Assembly (NCBI GenBank): GCA_965279285.1
Contig: OZ257148.1
Coordinates: forward strand, 868,001-932,000
DNA length: 64,000 bases
Reading direction: 5' to 3'
Source of the DNA: G965279335 sp965279285
GTDB taxonomy: Bacteria; Pseudomonadota; Gammaproteobacteria; DSM-16500
Made by a program: the position numbers and the translations under genes. The notes under the pieces are model-generated. The model was not told the origin of the DNA. It saw only the letters and a list, made by a program, of their open reading frames with translations, and did not search any database. Shown here piece by piece: positions 25,637 through 38,418 of this stretch; the first letter of the stretch is position 1, and every line of letters begins with the position of its first letter.

Positions 25637-27733
25637 TTGAAAGTAAATAATTCTATTGATTTAAGTCATTTATCTTGCCTACAACTTTCTGGTGTAGGCA
25701 AATCTATCGCAGAACGATTAGCCCACTTAGGGATTCGTTATGTGCAAGATTTATTATTTCATTTACCATTAAAATATCAAGACCGTACCCGAGTTTATCC
25801 TATTCGTGATTTGTTGCCGGGTGAGCATGTGGTTATTGAGGCGGAAATTGATACTATTTCTATGCCTAAAATAGGTAAAACACGGCTGTTGGCGCGAATT
25901 AAAGATGCGACAGGACGGATTCATTTACGCTTTTTTTATATCAATCCAATGCAAAGACAGAGTTTGCGTGTAGGAATAAAAATTCGCTGTTTTGGCGAAG
26001 TGCGCATGGGAAGTTACGGATTAGAAATGATTCATCCAGAGTATCGTTTAGTTTCTGATGAGTTGATTTTGCCAATAGAAGAAAATCTTACGCCCATTTA
26101 TCCAGCAACAGAAGGCTTGAGTCAGTTGATGTTGCGTAAACTGACTAAGCAAGCGTTGGAGTTGTTGGCGCAAGGCGGTTTATTAACAGAGATTTTACCC
26201 GCCATTATTTTAAATAAATTTACTTTCCCGGCATTAAATGAGGCTTTACATTTTGTTCATCGACCACCTGCTGATGCGCCAGTTGATTTATTGTTAGAGG
26301 GTATGCATGTTTCGCAAAAACGCTTAGTGTTTGAAGAGTTATTAGCTCATCGTTTAAGTTTGTTAAACTTAAAGCAATCATTTCAAGTTTATCGTGCGGT
26401 GCCTTTGGAGAATAAACAAAATTTAACGCAACAATTTTTAGCTTCGTTGCCATTTGCATTAACCGCAGCGCAAAAACGCGTAGCAGTTGAAATATCAGCA
26501 GATATGTATCAGCCTCATCCTATGTTGCGTTTAGTTCAGGGAGATGTTGGTTCGGGTAAAACAGTTGTTGCAGCGCTTGCTGCACTTCAAGCAGTTGAAA
26601 ATGGTTATCAGACAGCTATTTTGGCGCCGACGGAATTATTGGTAGAGCAACATTATCGAACGTTTCAAAAATGGTTTTTGCCATTGGGTGTCACGGTAGT
26701 TGCTTTGTCAGGGCAAATGAAAGCTGCGCCTAAACGCGAAGCTTTGCTTGCAATTGCAGAGGGCTTTGCTAGCGTTGTTATTGGCACGCATGCTATCTTT
26801 CAAAAAAAAGTAGAGTTTAAAAATTTAGCTTTAATTGTGGTTGATGAACAGCATCGTTTTGGTGTTCAACAACGGGCACAGTTACGTGAAAAAGGCGCGC
26901 AAGCGGATTGTTATCCGCATCAGTTGATTATGACAGCAACACCTATTCCGCGTACTTTGGCAATGAGTGTGTATGCTGATTTAGATTGTTCAGTGATTGA
27001 CGAGTTACCTCCTGGACGTATACCGGTCGCAACTCATGTATTATCTAATTCACGGCGAGCAGAAGTTTTATTGCGAATACGTGAAGCATGTGGAACGGGT
27101 CGTCAAGCTTATTGGGTATGTACATTGATAGAAGAATCAGAAACTTTACAATGTAAAGCAGCTGAAGACACAGCGTTAGAATTAACCGCCGCATTGCCAG
27201 AATTAAAAATTGGCTTAATTCATGGTCGGATGAAAACCGCTGAAAAAGACGAGGTAATGAACGCCTTTAAAAATGCAGAGCTAAATGTGCTAATTGCAAC
27301 AACAGTGATTGAAGTAGGCGTAGATGTGCCCAATGCAAGTTTGATGGTAATAGAAAATGCTGAGCGTTTAGGTTTAGCGCAGCTTCATCAATTACGTGGT
27401 CGAGTAGGGCGCGGAGCAACAGCAAGTCATTGTGTTCTTATGTATCAAGCACCGCTTTCGCGTTTAGCAAAAGAGCGTTTGGCTGTGATGCGTGAAACAA
27501 CAGATGGATTTAAAATTGCAGAGCGTGATTTAGCTTTGCGTGGGCCAGGTGAAGTTTTAGGTACACGACAAACAGGAGATGTCGCATTGCGGATTGCAGA
27601 TTTAGTTCGTGATAGTGAATTGTTGCCAGCAGTGCAGCAAGCAGCAAATATTTTGCAAGAAGGTTATCCTGAGTCTGTTGCTCTTTTGATTCAGCGTTGG
27701 TTGGGTAATAAGGAACAATTTGGGCATGTATAA
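25637..27733 (+). CDS. recG: ATP-dependent DNA helicase RecG
   Basis: RecG regresses stalled replication forks and branch-migrates Holliday junctions. 698 residues (693 in E. coli). N-terminal wedge/OB domain (FHLPLKYQDRT, GEVRMGSYGLEMIHPEY), helicase motif I GDVGSGKT near residue 302, DEQH box near 401, motif III TATPIPRT and motif VI QLRGRVGRG. TTG start at 25637, giving a family-length N-terminus. Confidence 0.96.
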   Translation: MKVNNSIDLSHLSCLQLSGVGKSIAERLAHLGIRYVQDLLFHLPLKYQDRTRVYPIRDLLPGEHVVIEAEIDTISMPKIGKTRLLARIKDATGRIHLRFFYINPMQRQSLRVGIKIRCFGEVRMGSYGLEMIHPEYRLVSDELILPIEENLTPIYPATEGLSQLMLRKLTKQALELLAQGGLLTEILPAIILNKFTFPALNEALHFVHRPPADAPVDLLLEGMHVSQKRLVFEELLAHRLSLLNLKQSFQVYRAVPLENKQNLTQQFLASLPFALTAAQKRVAVEISADMYQPHPMLRLVQGDVGSGKTVVAALAALQAVENGYQTAILAPTELLVEQHYRTFQKWFLPLGVTVVALSGQMKAAPKREALLAIAEGFASVVIGTHAIFQKKVEFKNLALIVVDEQHRFGVQQRAQLREKGAQADCYPHQLIMTATPIPRTLAMSVYADLDCSVIDELPPGRIPVATHVLSNSRRAEVLLRIREACGTGRQAYWVCTLIEESETLQCKAAEDTALELTAALPELKIGLIHGRMKTAEKDEVMNAFKNAELNVLIATTVIEVGVDVPNASLMVIENAERLGLAQLHQLRGRVGRGATASHCVLMYQAPLSRLAKERLAVMRETTDGFKIAERDLALRGPGEVLGTRQTGDVALRIADLVRDSELLPAVQQAANILQEGYPESVALLIQRWLGNKEQFGHV

Positions 27734-27737
27734 GGTG

Positions 27738-27884
27738 TGTTTAGTAGCAAGAGTAGGTGTGAGCGCAATGCTTAAAATGCCGCTCCAAGCGAAACATCCC
27801 TGTTTTAGGCTTGCCATCCATGGCAAACAAGTCGCTTTATTTTAAGCATTGCATTCACACCTGCTCTTGCTACTAAACAATTAT
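27738..27884. mobile_element. Hairpin MITE with alternative core (type B), copy 1
   Basis: Long inverted arms (TTTAGTAGCAAGAG, GTGTGA and GCAATGCTTAAAAT against their inverses) enclose a core with CCGCTCCAAGC, CATCCCTGTTTTAGG and the palindrome CTTGCCATCCATGGCAA. The extreme ends are decayed. It fills the space between the convergent recG and anmK stops, where its hairpin could act as a transcription stop for both. Confidence 0.85.
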
Positions 27885-27885
27885 T

Positions 27886-28983
27886 TTAAGCAAAATAAAC
27901 TCCACCTAAGATAGTTGTTTTTTTGGCGCCGGTTACTGCGGTAAGATTTCCTGGTTTTTTTTCGATGGTTTGTTTAGCTAGCCATGCAAAAGCAATTGCT
28001 TCAACCCAGTCAGGATCCATGCCTAGATTTTTCGTTGAATTAATGGCGTGTTGACTGGTAAGGTTTTTTAAGCGCTCCATTAGGAAGTGATTATGTATTC
28101 CACCACCACAAACTAAAATTTCGCCTGCAGTGAGATGTTGATTAATTGCATTCATGATAGTGATAGCCGTTAATTCAACTAATGTTGTTTGTATATTGAC
28201 AGAGGGGATATTATTTTCAGTAAAATATTGTTGTAACCAAGGTAAGTTAAAATATTCTCGGCCAGTGCTTTTTGGTGTAGTGAGTTTAAAAAAAGAATCG
28301 GTTAATAAATTGTTTAATAAAGGTTGATGAATGGTGCCGGTTCTTGCCCAAGTACCATGCTCATCGTGGCGTCGTCCTAAATGTTCCTCTGCCCATGCAT
28401 CTAGTAATGTGTTCCCTGGGCCGGTATCAAAGCCCAGAATAGTTTTATTTGGATCGCAAGGGAGTAGAGTGATATTAGCAATGCCGCCGATATTAAGAAT
28501 AATGCGATTTTTTTCACTGTTGCTAAAAATAGCTTGATGAAAGGCTGGAACTAATGGGGCGCCTTGACCATGATAGGCCATATCACGACGACGAAAATCA
28601 GCTACAGTGGTAATCCCTGTTTCTGCAGCAATAATGTTGGGATCACCAATTTGTAAAGTGAATTTTTTTTCTGGTTGATGACGGATAGTTTGACCATGGC
28701 TACCAATGGCTTTAATTGTTTTTGCAGAAACATTATTTTCTTTTAATAAAGTGAGTGCAGACTTTGCAAATTGTTTTCCTAGGGCAACATCTAGCTCGCC
28801 CATGCGATTAATTTCATTGAAACCAGGTTGGCAAATTTCAAGAATTACATTACGTAACTCGTGGGGCATAGGTTCGTAATGAGTCGCAATAATTTTAGGT
28901 TCACGATTTTCAAAATCAACTATGACTGCATCAATTCCATCTAGGCTGGTGCCGGACATTAAGCCAATATAAAGTTCGCTCAT
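27886..28983 (-). CDS. anmK: Anhydro-N-acetylmuramic acid kinase AnmK
   Basis: Phosphorylates 1,6-anhydro-MurNAc recovered from peptidoglycan turnover, giving MurNAc-6-phosphate for recycling. 365 residues, family length. Motifs: GLMSGTSLDGIDAV (7-20), IGSHGQTIRH, ADFRRRDMAYHGQGAPL, FDTGPGN and VCGGGIHN. ATG at 28983 after AAGGAA. MITE-like elements lie on both sides. Confidence 0.95.
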   Translation of the reverse strand: MSELYIGLMSGTSLDGIDAVIVDFENREPKIIATHYEPMPHELRNVILEICQPGFNEINRMGELDVALGKQFAKSALTLLKENNVSAKTIKAIGSHGQTIRHQPEKKFTLQIGDPNIIAAETGITTVADFRRRDMAYHGQGAPLVPAFHQAIFSNSEKNRIILNIGGIANITLLPCDPNKTILGFDTGPGNTLLDAWAEEHLGRRHDEHGTWARTGTIHQPLLNNLLTDSFFKLTTPKSTGREYFNLPWLQQYFTENNIPSVNIQTTLVELTAITIMNAINQHLTAGEILVCGGGIHNHFLMERLKNLTSQHAINSTKNLGMDPDWVEAIAFAWLAKQTIEKKPGNLTAVTGAKKTTILGGVYFA

Positions 28984-29002
28984 GTTTAATTCCTTGTTTA
29001 AG

Positions 29003-29154
29003 ATAGCTGTTCAGTGACAAGGAAGCGTGCGAGAGTCGTAATTAAAATACCGCTCCGAGCTAAACATCCCTGTTTTGGGCTTGCCATCCATGGCAAGCAA
29101 GTCGCTTTATTTTAATTACAACTCTCGCACGCTTCCTCGTCACTGAACAGTTGC
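29003..29154. mobile_element. Hairpin MITE with type B core, copy 2, with exact 8-bp target duplication
   Basis: TGTTTAAG flanks both ends (28995-29002 and 29155-29162). The outer arms read ATAGCTGTTCAGTGACAAGG and, as inverse of the right end, GCAACTGTTCAGTGACGAGG, nearly the same as the ends of the 25.5-kb type A copy. The middle carries the type B core (CCGCTCCGAGC, CATCCCTGTTTTGGG, GCTTGCCATCCATGGCAAGC) seen at 27.8 kb. Confidence 0.93.
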
Positions 29155-29171
29155 TGTTTAAGTCAGTATTA

Positions 29172-30332
29172 TTATGTTGTTAACTGTAAATGACATAATG
29201 TAATTTCAGCGGGGACTCCAAGTCGATTAGCGGGACCCCAATAACCCGTGCCGGGGTTAACATATAGCCATAAATTTTTATATTGATGTAGGCGATGATA
29301 ATATTTATGGGCTAAAGGAATCAGTAGATTAAAAGGAAAAAATTGTCCTCCATGAGTATGTCCTGATAGTTGAAGATTAACGCCCAGTTGTTCTGCTAAT
29401 AAATAAATGCCGGGGCGATGAGCAAGTAAAATTTTAAATTCAGTTGGTTCTTTTGTCCTTAGCGCTGCTTCAAGATCAGGATGGTGTCCTGCCATAAAGT
29501 TTCCGCCGACATCATCTGTTATTCCTGCAATTAAAATATTAACACCGGCTACATTGATGATGCGATTATCATTAATAAGCGGGATGAAGCCGAGTTTTTC
29601 CATCGTGCTTATGATGTTTTCTGCCCCCCAGTAATATTCGTGATTTCCTGTCACATAATATTTTGCAATACTCGGTTTAAGGTTGGCTAATGGCTGTAAG
29701 TCATCCATGACTAATGCTGGGTTTGCATCAATTAAGTCGCCTGTTATAACAATGATATCGGGATGAGTGAGGTTGGTTTTACGCACAACTTTTTCTACAT
29801 ATTTTTTACGTATTGTTGGGCCTACGTGTAAATCACTTATTTGGGCAATTTTAAAGTGTTGTAGACTTTGTGGTAAATGTTTAATTGGAATAAATATATT
29901 TTTTATTTTTGGCCCGGCTATTACTTGAATAAAGCCTAATACGGTAAAAAGAGCAGAGAAAGAAGTAACAACGATGTTAGTTTTTTTTGCTAAAAGGAAT
30001 ATATTTTCTGGATTATAAGTGGCGGTGTTAATCAAGCTACTGATGGCATAATTAATCAGTAATATAAGATCGATAGGAAGTGAAAATAAAATGAAAGTCG
30101 TCCAAAACCCCATGAGTGAGGAGCCCAGCCAAACAAATAATTTAAACCCAATACTATTAATTAATTGCGGCTTTGCATTATAAATGAAAAACCAGCTTAC
30201 CATGACAAATAACAGCAGTAAGCTGATACTTGTTGTTAAAGCAGCATGGGTTGGAAAAAGTTGTATTGCTTTGCAAATAGTATAAGTCACTAATAGAGGC
30301 AAAATTAAAAAATTAAGTTGGGTAGTGCGCAT
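29172..30332 (-). CDS. Membrane metallophosphoesterase (YkuE/YaeI-like)
   Basis: 386 residues. Four predicted TM helices in the first ~145 residues are followed by a calcineurin-like phosphoesterase domain with ISDLHVGP (metal-binding D and H), TGDLID, GNHEYYWG and SGHTHGGQFFP. Related proteins (B. subtilis YkuE, E. coli YaeI) are membrane-associated phosphatases; YaeI acts on UDP-diacylglucosamine in vitro. The exact substrate is not visible. Preceded on its 3' side by a type B MITE. Confidence 0.85.
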   Translation of the reverse strand: MRTTQLNFLILPLLVTYTICKAIQLFPTHAALTTSISLLLLFVMVSWFFIYNAKPQLINSIGFKLFVWLGSSLMGFWTTFILFSLPIDLILLINYAISSLINTATYNPENIFLLAKKTNIVVTSFSALFTVLGFIQVIAGPKIKNIFIPIKHLPQSLQHFKIAQISDLHVGPTIRKKYVEKVVRKTNLTHPDIIVITGDLIDANPALVMDDLQPLANLKPSIAKYYVTGNHEYYWGAENIISTMEKLGFIPLINDNRIINVAGVNILIAGITDDVGGNFMAGHHPDLEAALRTKEPTEFKILLAHRPGIYLLAEQLGVNLQLSGHTHGGQFFPFNLLIPLAHKYYHRLHQYKNLWLYVNPGTGYWGPANRLGVPAEITLCHLQLTT

Positions 30333-30403
30333 TTAAATGAAGTCCAGAGTTATTTGAGCTGGCAGTATAGCAGACATCTGGTTTCGCAGCATACTATCAG
30401 TGC

Positions 30404-30441
30404 GTAACTATTCGCACGCTCTGTGGCTGCTGAACAGTTAC
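30404..30441. repeat. Collapsed MITE: outer arms only
   Basis: 38 bp bounded by GTAACTATTC and the inverse of GTAACTGTTCAGCAGCC, with no core. It looks like a remnant after deletion of the centre. No matching 8-bp flanks. Lies between the phosphoesterase gene and tyrS. Confidence 0.6.
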
Positions 30442-30541
30442 AGCGTAATTTTAAAAACATCAGTCGGCACTTTCAATCTTGCTGATAATACTCATATAAT
30501 GTCAGCTGGTGTTGAGTAGCTACTATTTTGGAGTGTAGGTA

Positions 30542-31741
30542 ATGCAGTCAATCGAAGAATCATTAAAGATCATCCGCCGTGGTACAGAAGAGATTCTTTT
30601 AGAGGAAGATTTAATCGAACGCTTAAAAACGGGCAAACCATTGCGAGTTAAGGCTGGCTTTGATCCTACTGCGCCTGATTTACACTTGGGCCATACGGTT
30701 TTATTAAATAAAATGCGCCAACTCCAAGATCTAGGGCATGAAATTTTATTTCTCATCGGTGATTTTACTGGCATGATAGGGGATCCCTCTGGAAAAAATG
30801 AAACTCGGCCGCCGTTAACCCGCGAGCAAGTTGCTGAAAATGCTGCGACCTATAAGAAGCAAGTTTATAAAGTATTGGATCCAGAAAAAACTCAAATTAT
30901 GTTTAATTCTGAATGGATGGAAAAGCTAACGCCCGTAGAGCTTATTCAGCTAGCAGCAACGCATACAGTAGCGCGGATGTTAGAGCGTGATGATTTTCAC
31001 AAACGCTATCACTCTGGTCATTCTATTGCGATTCACGAATTTCTTTATCCCTTATTGCAAGGCTATGACTCTGTTGCTATGCGAGCTGATATTGAGTTAG
31101 GTGGTACTGACCAAAAATTTAATTTGCTTATGGGGCGAGAGTTACAAAAACATTTTGGCCAAAAACCACAGACAGTAATGACTTTGCCGCTTTTACCTGG
31201 TTTAGATGGCGTTAAAAAAATGTCTAAATCGCTGGGTAATTACATTGGAATTGATGAGTCACCCCAAGAAATATTCGGTAAAATAATGTCATTATCAGAT
31301 GAAACAATGTGGGTATATTATGAGTTAATCAGTTTTAAGTCATTAGCAGAAATAAAAGAATTACGCGCAGCTGTTGAGGGTGGGATGAATCCTCGAGATG
31401 TAAAATTTTTATTAGGTGAGGAAATTGTTGCGCGCTTTCATGATCAAGCGGCTGGTATCAAAGCTCGAGAAGAGTTTATTTCTCGCTTTCGCGAAGGAGC
31501 TATGCCAGAAGATATGCAAGAAGTGGAGCTCATCGTGGGCTCTGCTGGGCTAGGAATAACTCATGTAATAAAAAATGTGGGGCTTACTTCAAGTGTTTCA
31601 GAAGCAGGCAGAATGATTCAGCAGGCGGGGGTTCGCTTAGATGGTGAGCGAGTTTTAAACAAAGATATCGTGTTAACTGCAGGGAAAACAGTGGTGCTGC
31701 AAGTTGGTAAGCGCCGATTCTGTAAGGTAAGCTTAGTTTAA
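30542..31741 (+). CDS. tyrS: Tyrosyl-tRNA synthetase
   Basis: Charges tRNA-Tyr. Class I motifs: HLGH near residue 48 (HIGH equivalent) and KMSKS near residue 226; ADIELGGTDQKFN in the Tyr pocket; C-terminal S4 RNA-binding domain (AGRMIQQAGVRLDG). 399 residues, the length of the TyrRS subgroup with HLGH and a short insert. GGAG precedes the ATG at 30542. Directly upstream of the rRNA operon. Confidence 0.96.
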   Translation: MQSIEESLKIIRRGTEEILLEEDLIERLKTGKPLRVKAGFDPTAPDLHLGHTVLLNKMRQLQDLGHEILFLIGDFTGMIGDPSGKNETRPPLTREQVAENAATYKKQVYKVLDPEKTQIMFNSEWMEKLTPVELIQLAATHTVARMLERDDFHKRYHSGHSIAIHEFLYPLLQGYDSVAMRADIELGGTDQKFNLLMGRELQKHFGQKPQTVMTLPLLPGLDGVKKMSKSLGNYIGIDESPQEIFGKIMSLSDETMWVYYELISFKSLAEIKELRAAVEGGMNPRDVKFLLGEEIVARFHDQAAGIKAREEFISRFREGAMPEDMQEVELIVGSAGLGITHVIKNVGLTSSVSEAGRMIQQAGVRLDGERVLNKDIVLTAGKTVVLQVGKRRFCKVSLV

Positions 31742-31774
31742 GAAAACAACCCGCAATTATTTTTAAAAATCTAG

Positions 31775-31802
31775 TTGACTCTGTATTCATTGGCTGTAGA
31801 AT
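31775..31802 (+). promoter_or_regulatory. rRNA operon promoter
   Basis: TTGACT (31775-31780), 16 bp, TAGAAT (31797-31802), followed by a GC-rich GCGTCC discriminator typical of stringently controlled rrn promoters. The AT-rich tract just upstream (ATTATTTTTAAAAATC) could be an UP element. Confidence 0.8.
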
Positions 31803-31853
31803 GCGTCCTCTCGATAGACATGAGGCTTTAGCGGAAGCTTGAGTTGTTGTGTC

Positions 31854-31866
31854 AGCTCTTTAAAAA
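31854..31866 (+). promoter_or_regulatory. boxA-like antitermination site in the rrn leader
   Basis: AGCTCTTTAAAAA resembles the boxA consensus TGCTCTTTAACA used by Nus factors. A second similar site, TTGTTCTTTAAAAATTTGG, is in the 16S-23S spacer near 33897. The remaining leader to 32027 holds no gene. Confidence 0.6.
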
Positions 31867-32027
31867 CCAAACCAAGCAATTTGTGAGAACACTTACGTTG
31901 AAACACGATAGTTTTAAGATTGATATTCAACGTAGAGTGCAAGAAAGACAAAAAGACAGTGAAGAACTGTCGATTACTTTGAGCAAAGCTAACGTTGAGT
32001 AAGAATTAACTATTTGATTTGTAGTAT

Positions 32028-33567
<1,540 letters not shown>

Positions 33568-33625
33568 TTAAGAAATGTGTGAGGCGTAGGTGTTCTCACT
33601 AATTGTTTGGAAGTTTAAGAGTAGA

Positions 33626-33699
<74 letters not shown>

Positions 33700-33708
33700 T
33701 CAAGTAGA

Positions 33709-33784
33709 GGGGCCATAGCTCAGCTGGGAGAGCATCTGCCTTGCACGCAGAGGGTCGTCGGTTCGATCCCGACTGGCTCCACCA
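33709..33784 (+). tRNA. tRNA-Ala(TGC)
   Basis: 76 nt including an encoded CCA; acceptor GGGGCCA against TGGCTCC gives the G3:U70 wobble pair that is the alanine identity element. Anticodon loop TTGCACG (TGC), T arm CGGTTCGATCCCG. Ten bases after tRNA-Ile in the spacer. Confidence 0.96.
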
Positions 33785-34148
33785 TGAAGAAGAGAAGAAA
33801 AAAGAGATTAAATAAATAGATTTTAAATACGGTATGAAGTGATTACCTAGGTATTTAGAGCTTATTTATCTACTCTTGAGTAGAAAGCTTGGTTTAATTG
33901 TTCTTTAAAAATTTGGCAATGAAAAGTTTATAGAAAGCGCGGAAGCTTACTATGATACGAATCATGTAAAGAGGCTTATTCAGGTTAAAGTGTTTTAATT
34001 TATTAAAACAGCTTAGGCTTGATTAAGTTGATTTAATAGGTCGTATTAATAAGTAAAGCTAAAGTACAACTGTAATAAAATTCATGGGTGTTACTTATGA
34101 CAGCAAGTATAACACTCGAGTTGGTAAGAAGACGACTTGGGGTTATAT
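33785..34148 (+). other. 16S-23S spacer, distal part
   Basis: 364 bp between tRNA-Ala and 23S rRNA. Contains the second boxA-like site near 33897-33915 and sequences that should pair with the 23S trailer for RNase III processing (for example GGGTGTTA at about 34085 and ATAACACCC after 37057). No coding potential seen. Confidence 0.6.
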
Positions 34149-37057
<2,909 letters not shown>

Positions 37058-37179
37058 ATAACACCCAAGTTGTTTTTTATGCAGTAGTAAGCGCGATTTA
37101 TAAACGAATTCATTGTCAGCTTAGCGAGTGAATGCAAACACAGAAATGCAAACACAGCGCTAAGAGAAAAAGGTTAGTT

Positions 37180-37295
37180 TTCTGGCGACCATAGCGAGTG
37201 GGTACCACCTGATCCCATCCCGAACTCAGAAGTGAAAACGCTCAGCGCCGATGATAGTGTGAGTTTCTCATGCGAAAGTAGGACATTGCCAGATC
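37180..37295 (+). rRNA. rrf: 5S ribosomal RNA
   Basis: About 116 nt with closing stem TCTGGCGAC/TTGCCAGA, the loop segment CCCATCCCGAACTCAGAAGTG and GCGAAAGTAGG. Ends placed by comparison with E. coli. Confidence 0.93.
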
Positions 37296-37307
37296 TTTTT
37301 TGTAAGC

Positions 37308-37340
37308 CTCTGTTGGGTTATCCAACAGAGGTTTTTTTTT
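37308..37340 (+). terminator. rRNA operon terminator
   Basis: Stem CCTCTGTTGG with its inverse, GTTA-type loop, followed by ten T residues. Confidence 0.92.
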
Positions 37341-37357
37341 AACAAGGAATTATTAAA

Positions 37358-37660
37358 ATGTTCTGTGTCGTTTATGAATTCACAGTTGATACGCATCAAG
37401 AGAAAAAATTTCAAGAATTATGGCATCAATTAACGTTAGAAATAAAAACAGATATTGGTGCGTTAGGCTCGAGATTACATAAAGTATTAGAAGTAGAAAA
37501 TACGTGGGTGGCTTATGGTCAATGGATCTCAGAGCAAGCCTATGAAAAAGCCCCTAATGATAAGCATTTTAATCAGATACGAGAAAAATTTTTAGAAACT
37601 TGTCGCGGCATTAAAATTTTATATCAAATGCAAATGACGGATGATCTTTTTTCTGTTTAA
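37358..37660 (+). CDS. Antibiotic biosynthesis monooxygenase (ABM) domain protein
   Basis: 100 residues of the dimeric alpha/beta-barrel fold: YEFTVDTHQEKKFQELWHQL as first strand and helix, GSRLHKVLE as second strand, WVAYGQWISEQAYEKA in the middle. Such small proteins act as quinol monooxygenases, haem-degrading enzymes or have no known reaction; no haem-binding pattern is obvious. AAGGAA precedes the ATG at 37358, immediately after the rrn terminator. Confidence 0.7.
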   Translation: MFCVVYEFTVDTHQEKKFQELWHQLTLEIKTDIGALGSRLHKVLEVENTWVAYGQWISEQAYEKAPNDKHFNQIREKFLETCRGIKILYQMQMTDDLFSV

Positions 37661-37684
37661 TCTCACTCCCACTTAACACAAGAT

Positions 37685-37813
37685 GTAGGGTGGGCAAAGC
37701 GCAGCGTGCCCACCGTTCAAACTGAACCAAAAGAACCATCTATATACGGCGGTTTAAGTGTGCGCCTTGGCGCACCATTGAACGGTGGGCACGCTGCGCT
37801 TTGCCCACCCTAC
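37685..37813. repeat. MITE core arms in reversed order
   Basis: Inverse arm (GTAGGGTGGGC type) at 37685-37714 and forward arm (GGTGGGCACGC type) at 37784-37813, so the pair faces outward compared with the other copies. The 69-bp centre starts GTTCAAACTG and ends CATTGAAC, adding a GTTCAA/TTGAAC pair next to the arms. No GTAAC ends. Located between the ABM gene and a convergent small secreted-protein gene. Confidence 0.8.
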
Positions 37814-37830
37814 AAAACTGTTTAATCTTA

Positions 37831-37851
37831 CTCCCAGTTATTGGCTGGGAG
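37831..37851 (-). terminator. Possible terminator hairpin
   Basis: CTCCCAG and its perfect inverse around a 7-nt loop, 13 bp beyond the stop codon of the minus-strand gene. The following minus-strand sequence TAAGATTAAA is only weakly T-rich, so termination is uncertain. Confidence 0.35.
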
Positions 37852-37864
37852 TAGATGAACAACA

Positions 37865-38233
37865 TTATCCTACCTTACAATTTAAATCAGCAAGGTAAAC
37901 TTGGTTTGGGCTCTTAGTTTTTAACTTACCGCTGACAGTAATGACTTGACCATTTTTCACCTGAAGATTGCACGAGCTTGGTAATGGTTGTGCTTGGATA
38001 TGTAAAGCCGCGATATTCATCGGTAAGATATAATTGATATTCCCTGGACTCATAGGATAGGTTGTACCATGGTTGCCGGCTTTAATGCTAACGCAGCCGG
38101 TATTGCTGACACATAAAAAATATTTATTGGTATCAGTTGCACCAGAGATGTGGACACGTAGTTTAGCATAATTTTCAGCAAATACGGGTTGAATCAATAA
38201 GATGGCAATGATAAGGGAATAAAATTTTTTCAT
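37865..38233 (-). CDS. Small secreted protein, unknown function
   Basis: 122 residues with a signal peptide (1-19, ending PVFA-E), so periplasmic or secreted. Four cysteines in the mature part (CVSNTGCVSI, SSCNLQV, DLNCKVG) could form two disulfides. The compact segments SNTGCV and QPLPSSC look like a small beta-rich domain that I recall from hypothetical Legionella proteins. GAGGAG lies before the ATG at 38233. Confidence 0.7.
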   Translation of the reverse strand: MKKFYSLIIAILLIQPVFAENYAKLRVHISGATDTNKYFLCVSNTGCVSIKAGNHGTTYPMSPGNINYILPMNIAALHIQAQPLPSSCNLQVKNGQVITVSGKLKTKSPNQVYLADLNCKVG

Positions 38234-38363
38234 TTAAAACTCCTCGAAAGTATAAAATCAGCTGGTTATAATATTACCAATCCAAGCTTAACAAACTCTT
38301 AACGCGGTCGAATTATTTTTTCTACTAATTGAAGACTATTATCTTTGCTATCTCCCATACATT

Positions 38364-38391
38364 CGTCATTCCCGTGAAAGTGAGAATGACG
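38364..38391. repeat. REP-like hairpin (CGTCATTCCCG type)
   Basis: CGTCATTC and its inverse GAATGACG around CCGTGAAAGTGA. It resembles the very common bacterial intergenic repeat with CGTCATTCCCGCG...GGGAATGACG arms, here with mutated inner stem. Lies just downstream of typA. Confidence 0.6.
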
Positions 38392-38418
38392 TACTGTATT
38401 AATGTAGCGAGGGTATCA

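Noticed and set aside
30404..30441. Regulatory hairpin for tyrS (T-box-like)
   Set aside because: The sequence matches the outer ends of the MITE family, and no T-box or antiterminator elements are present.
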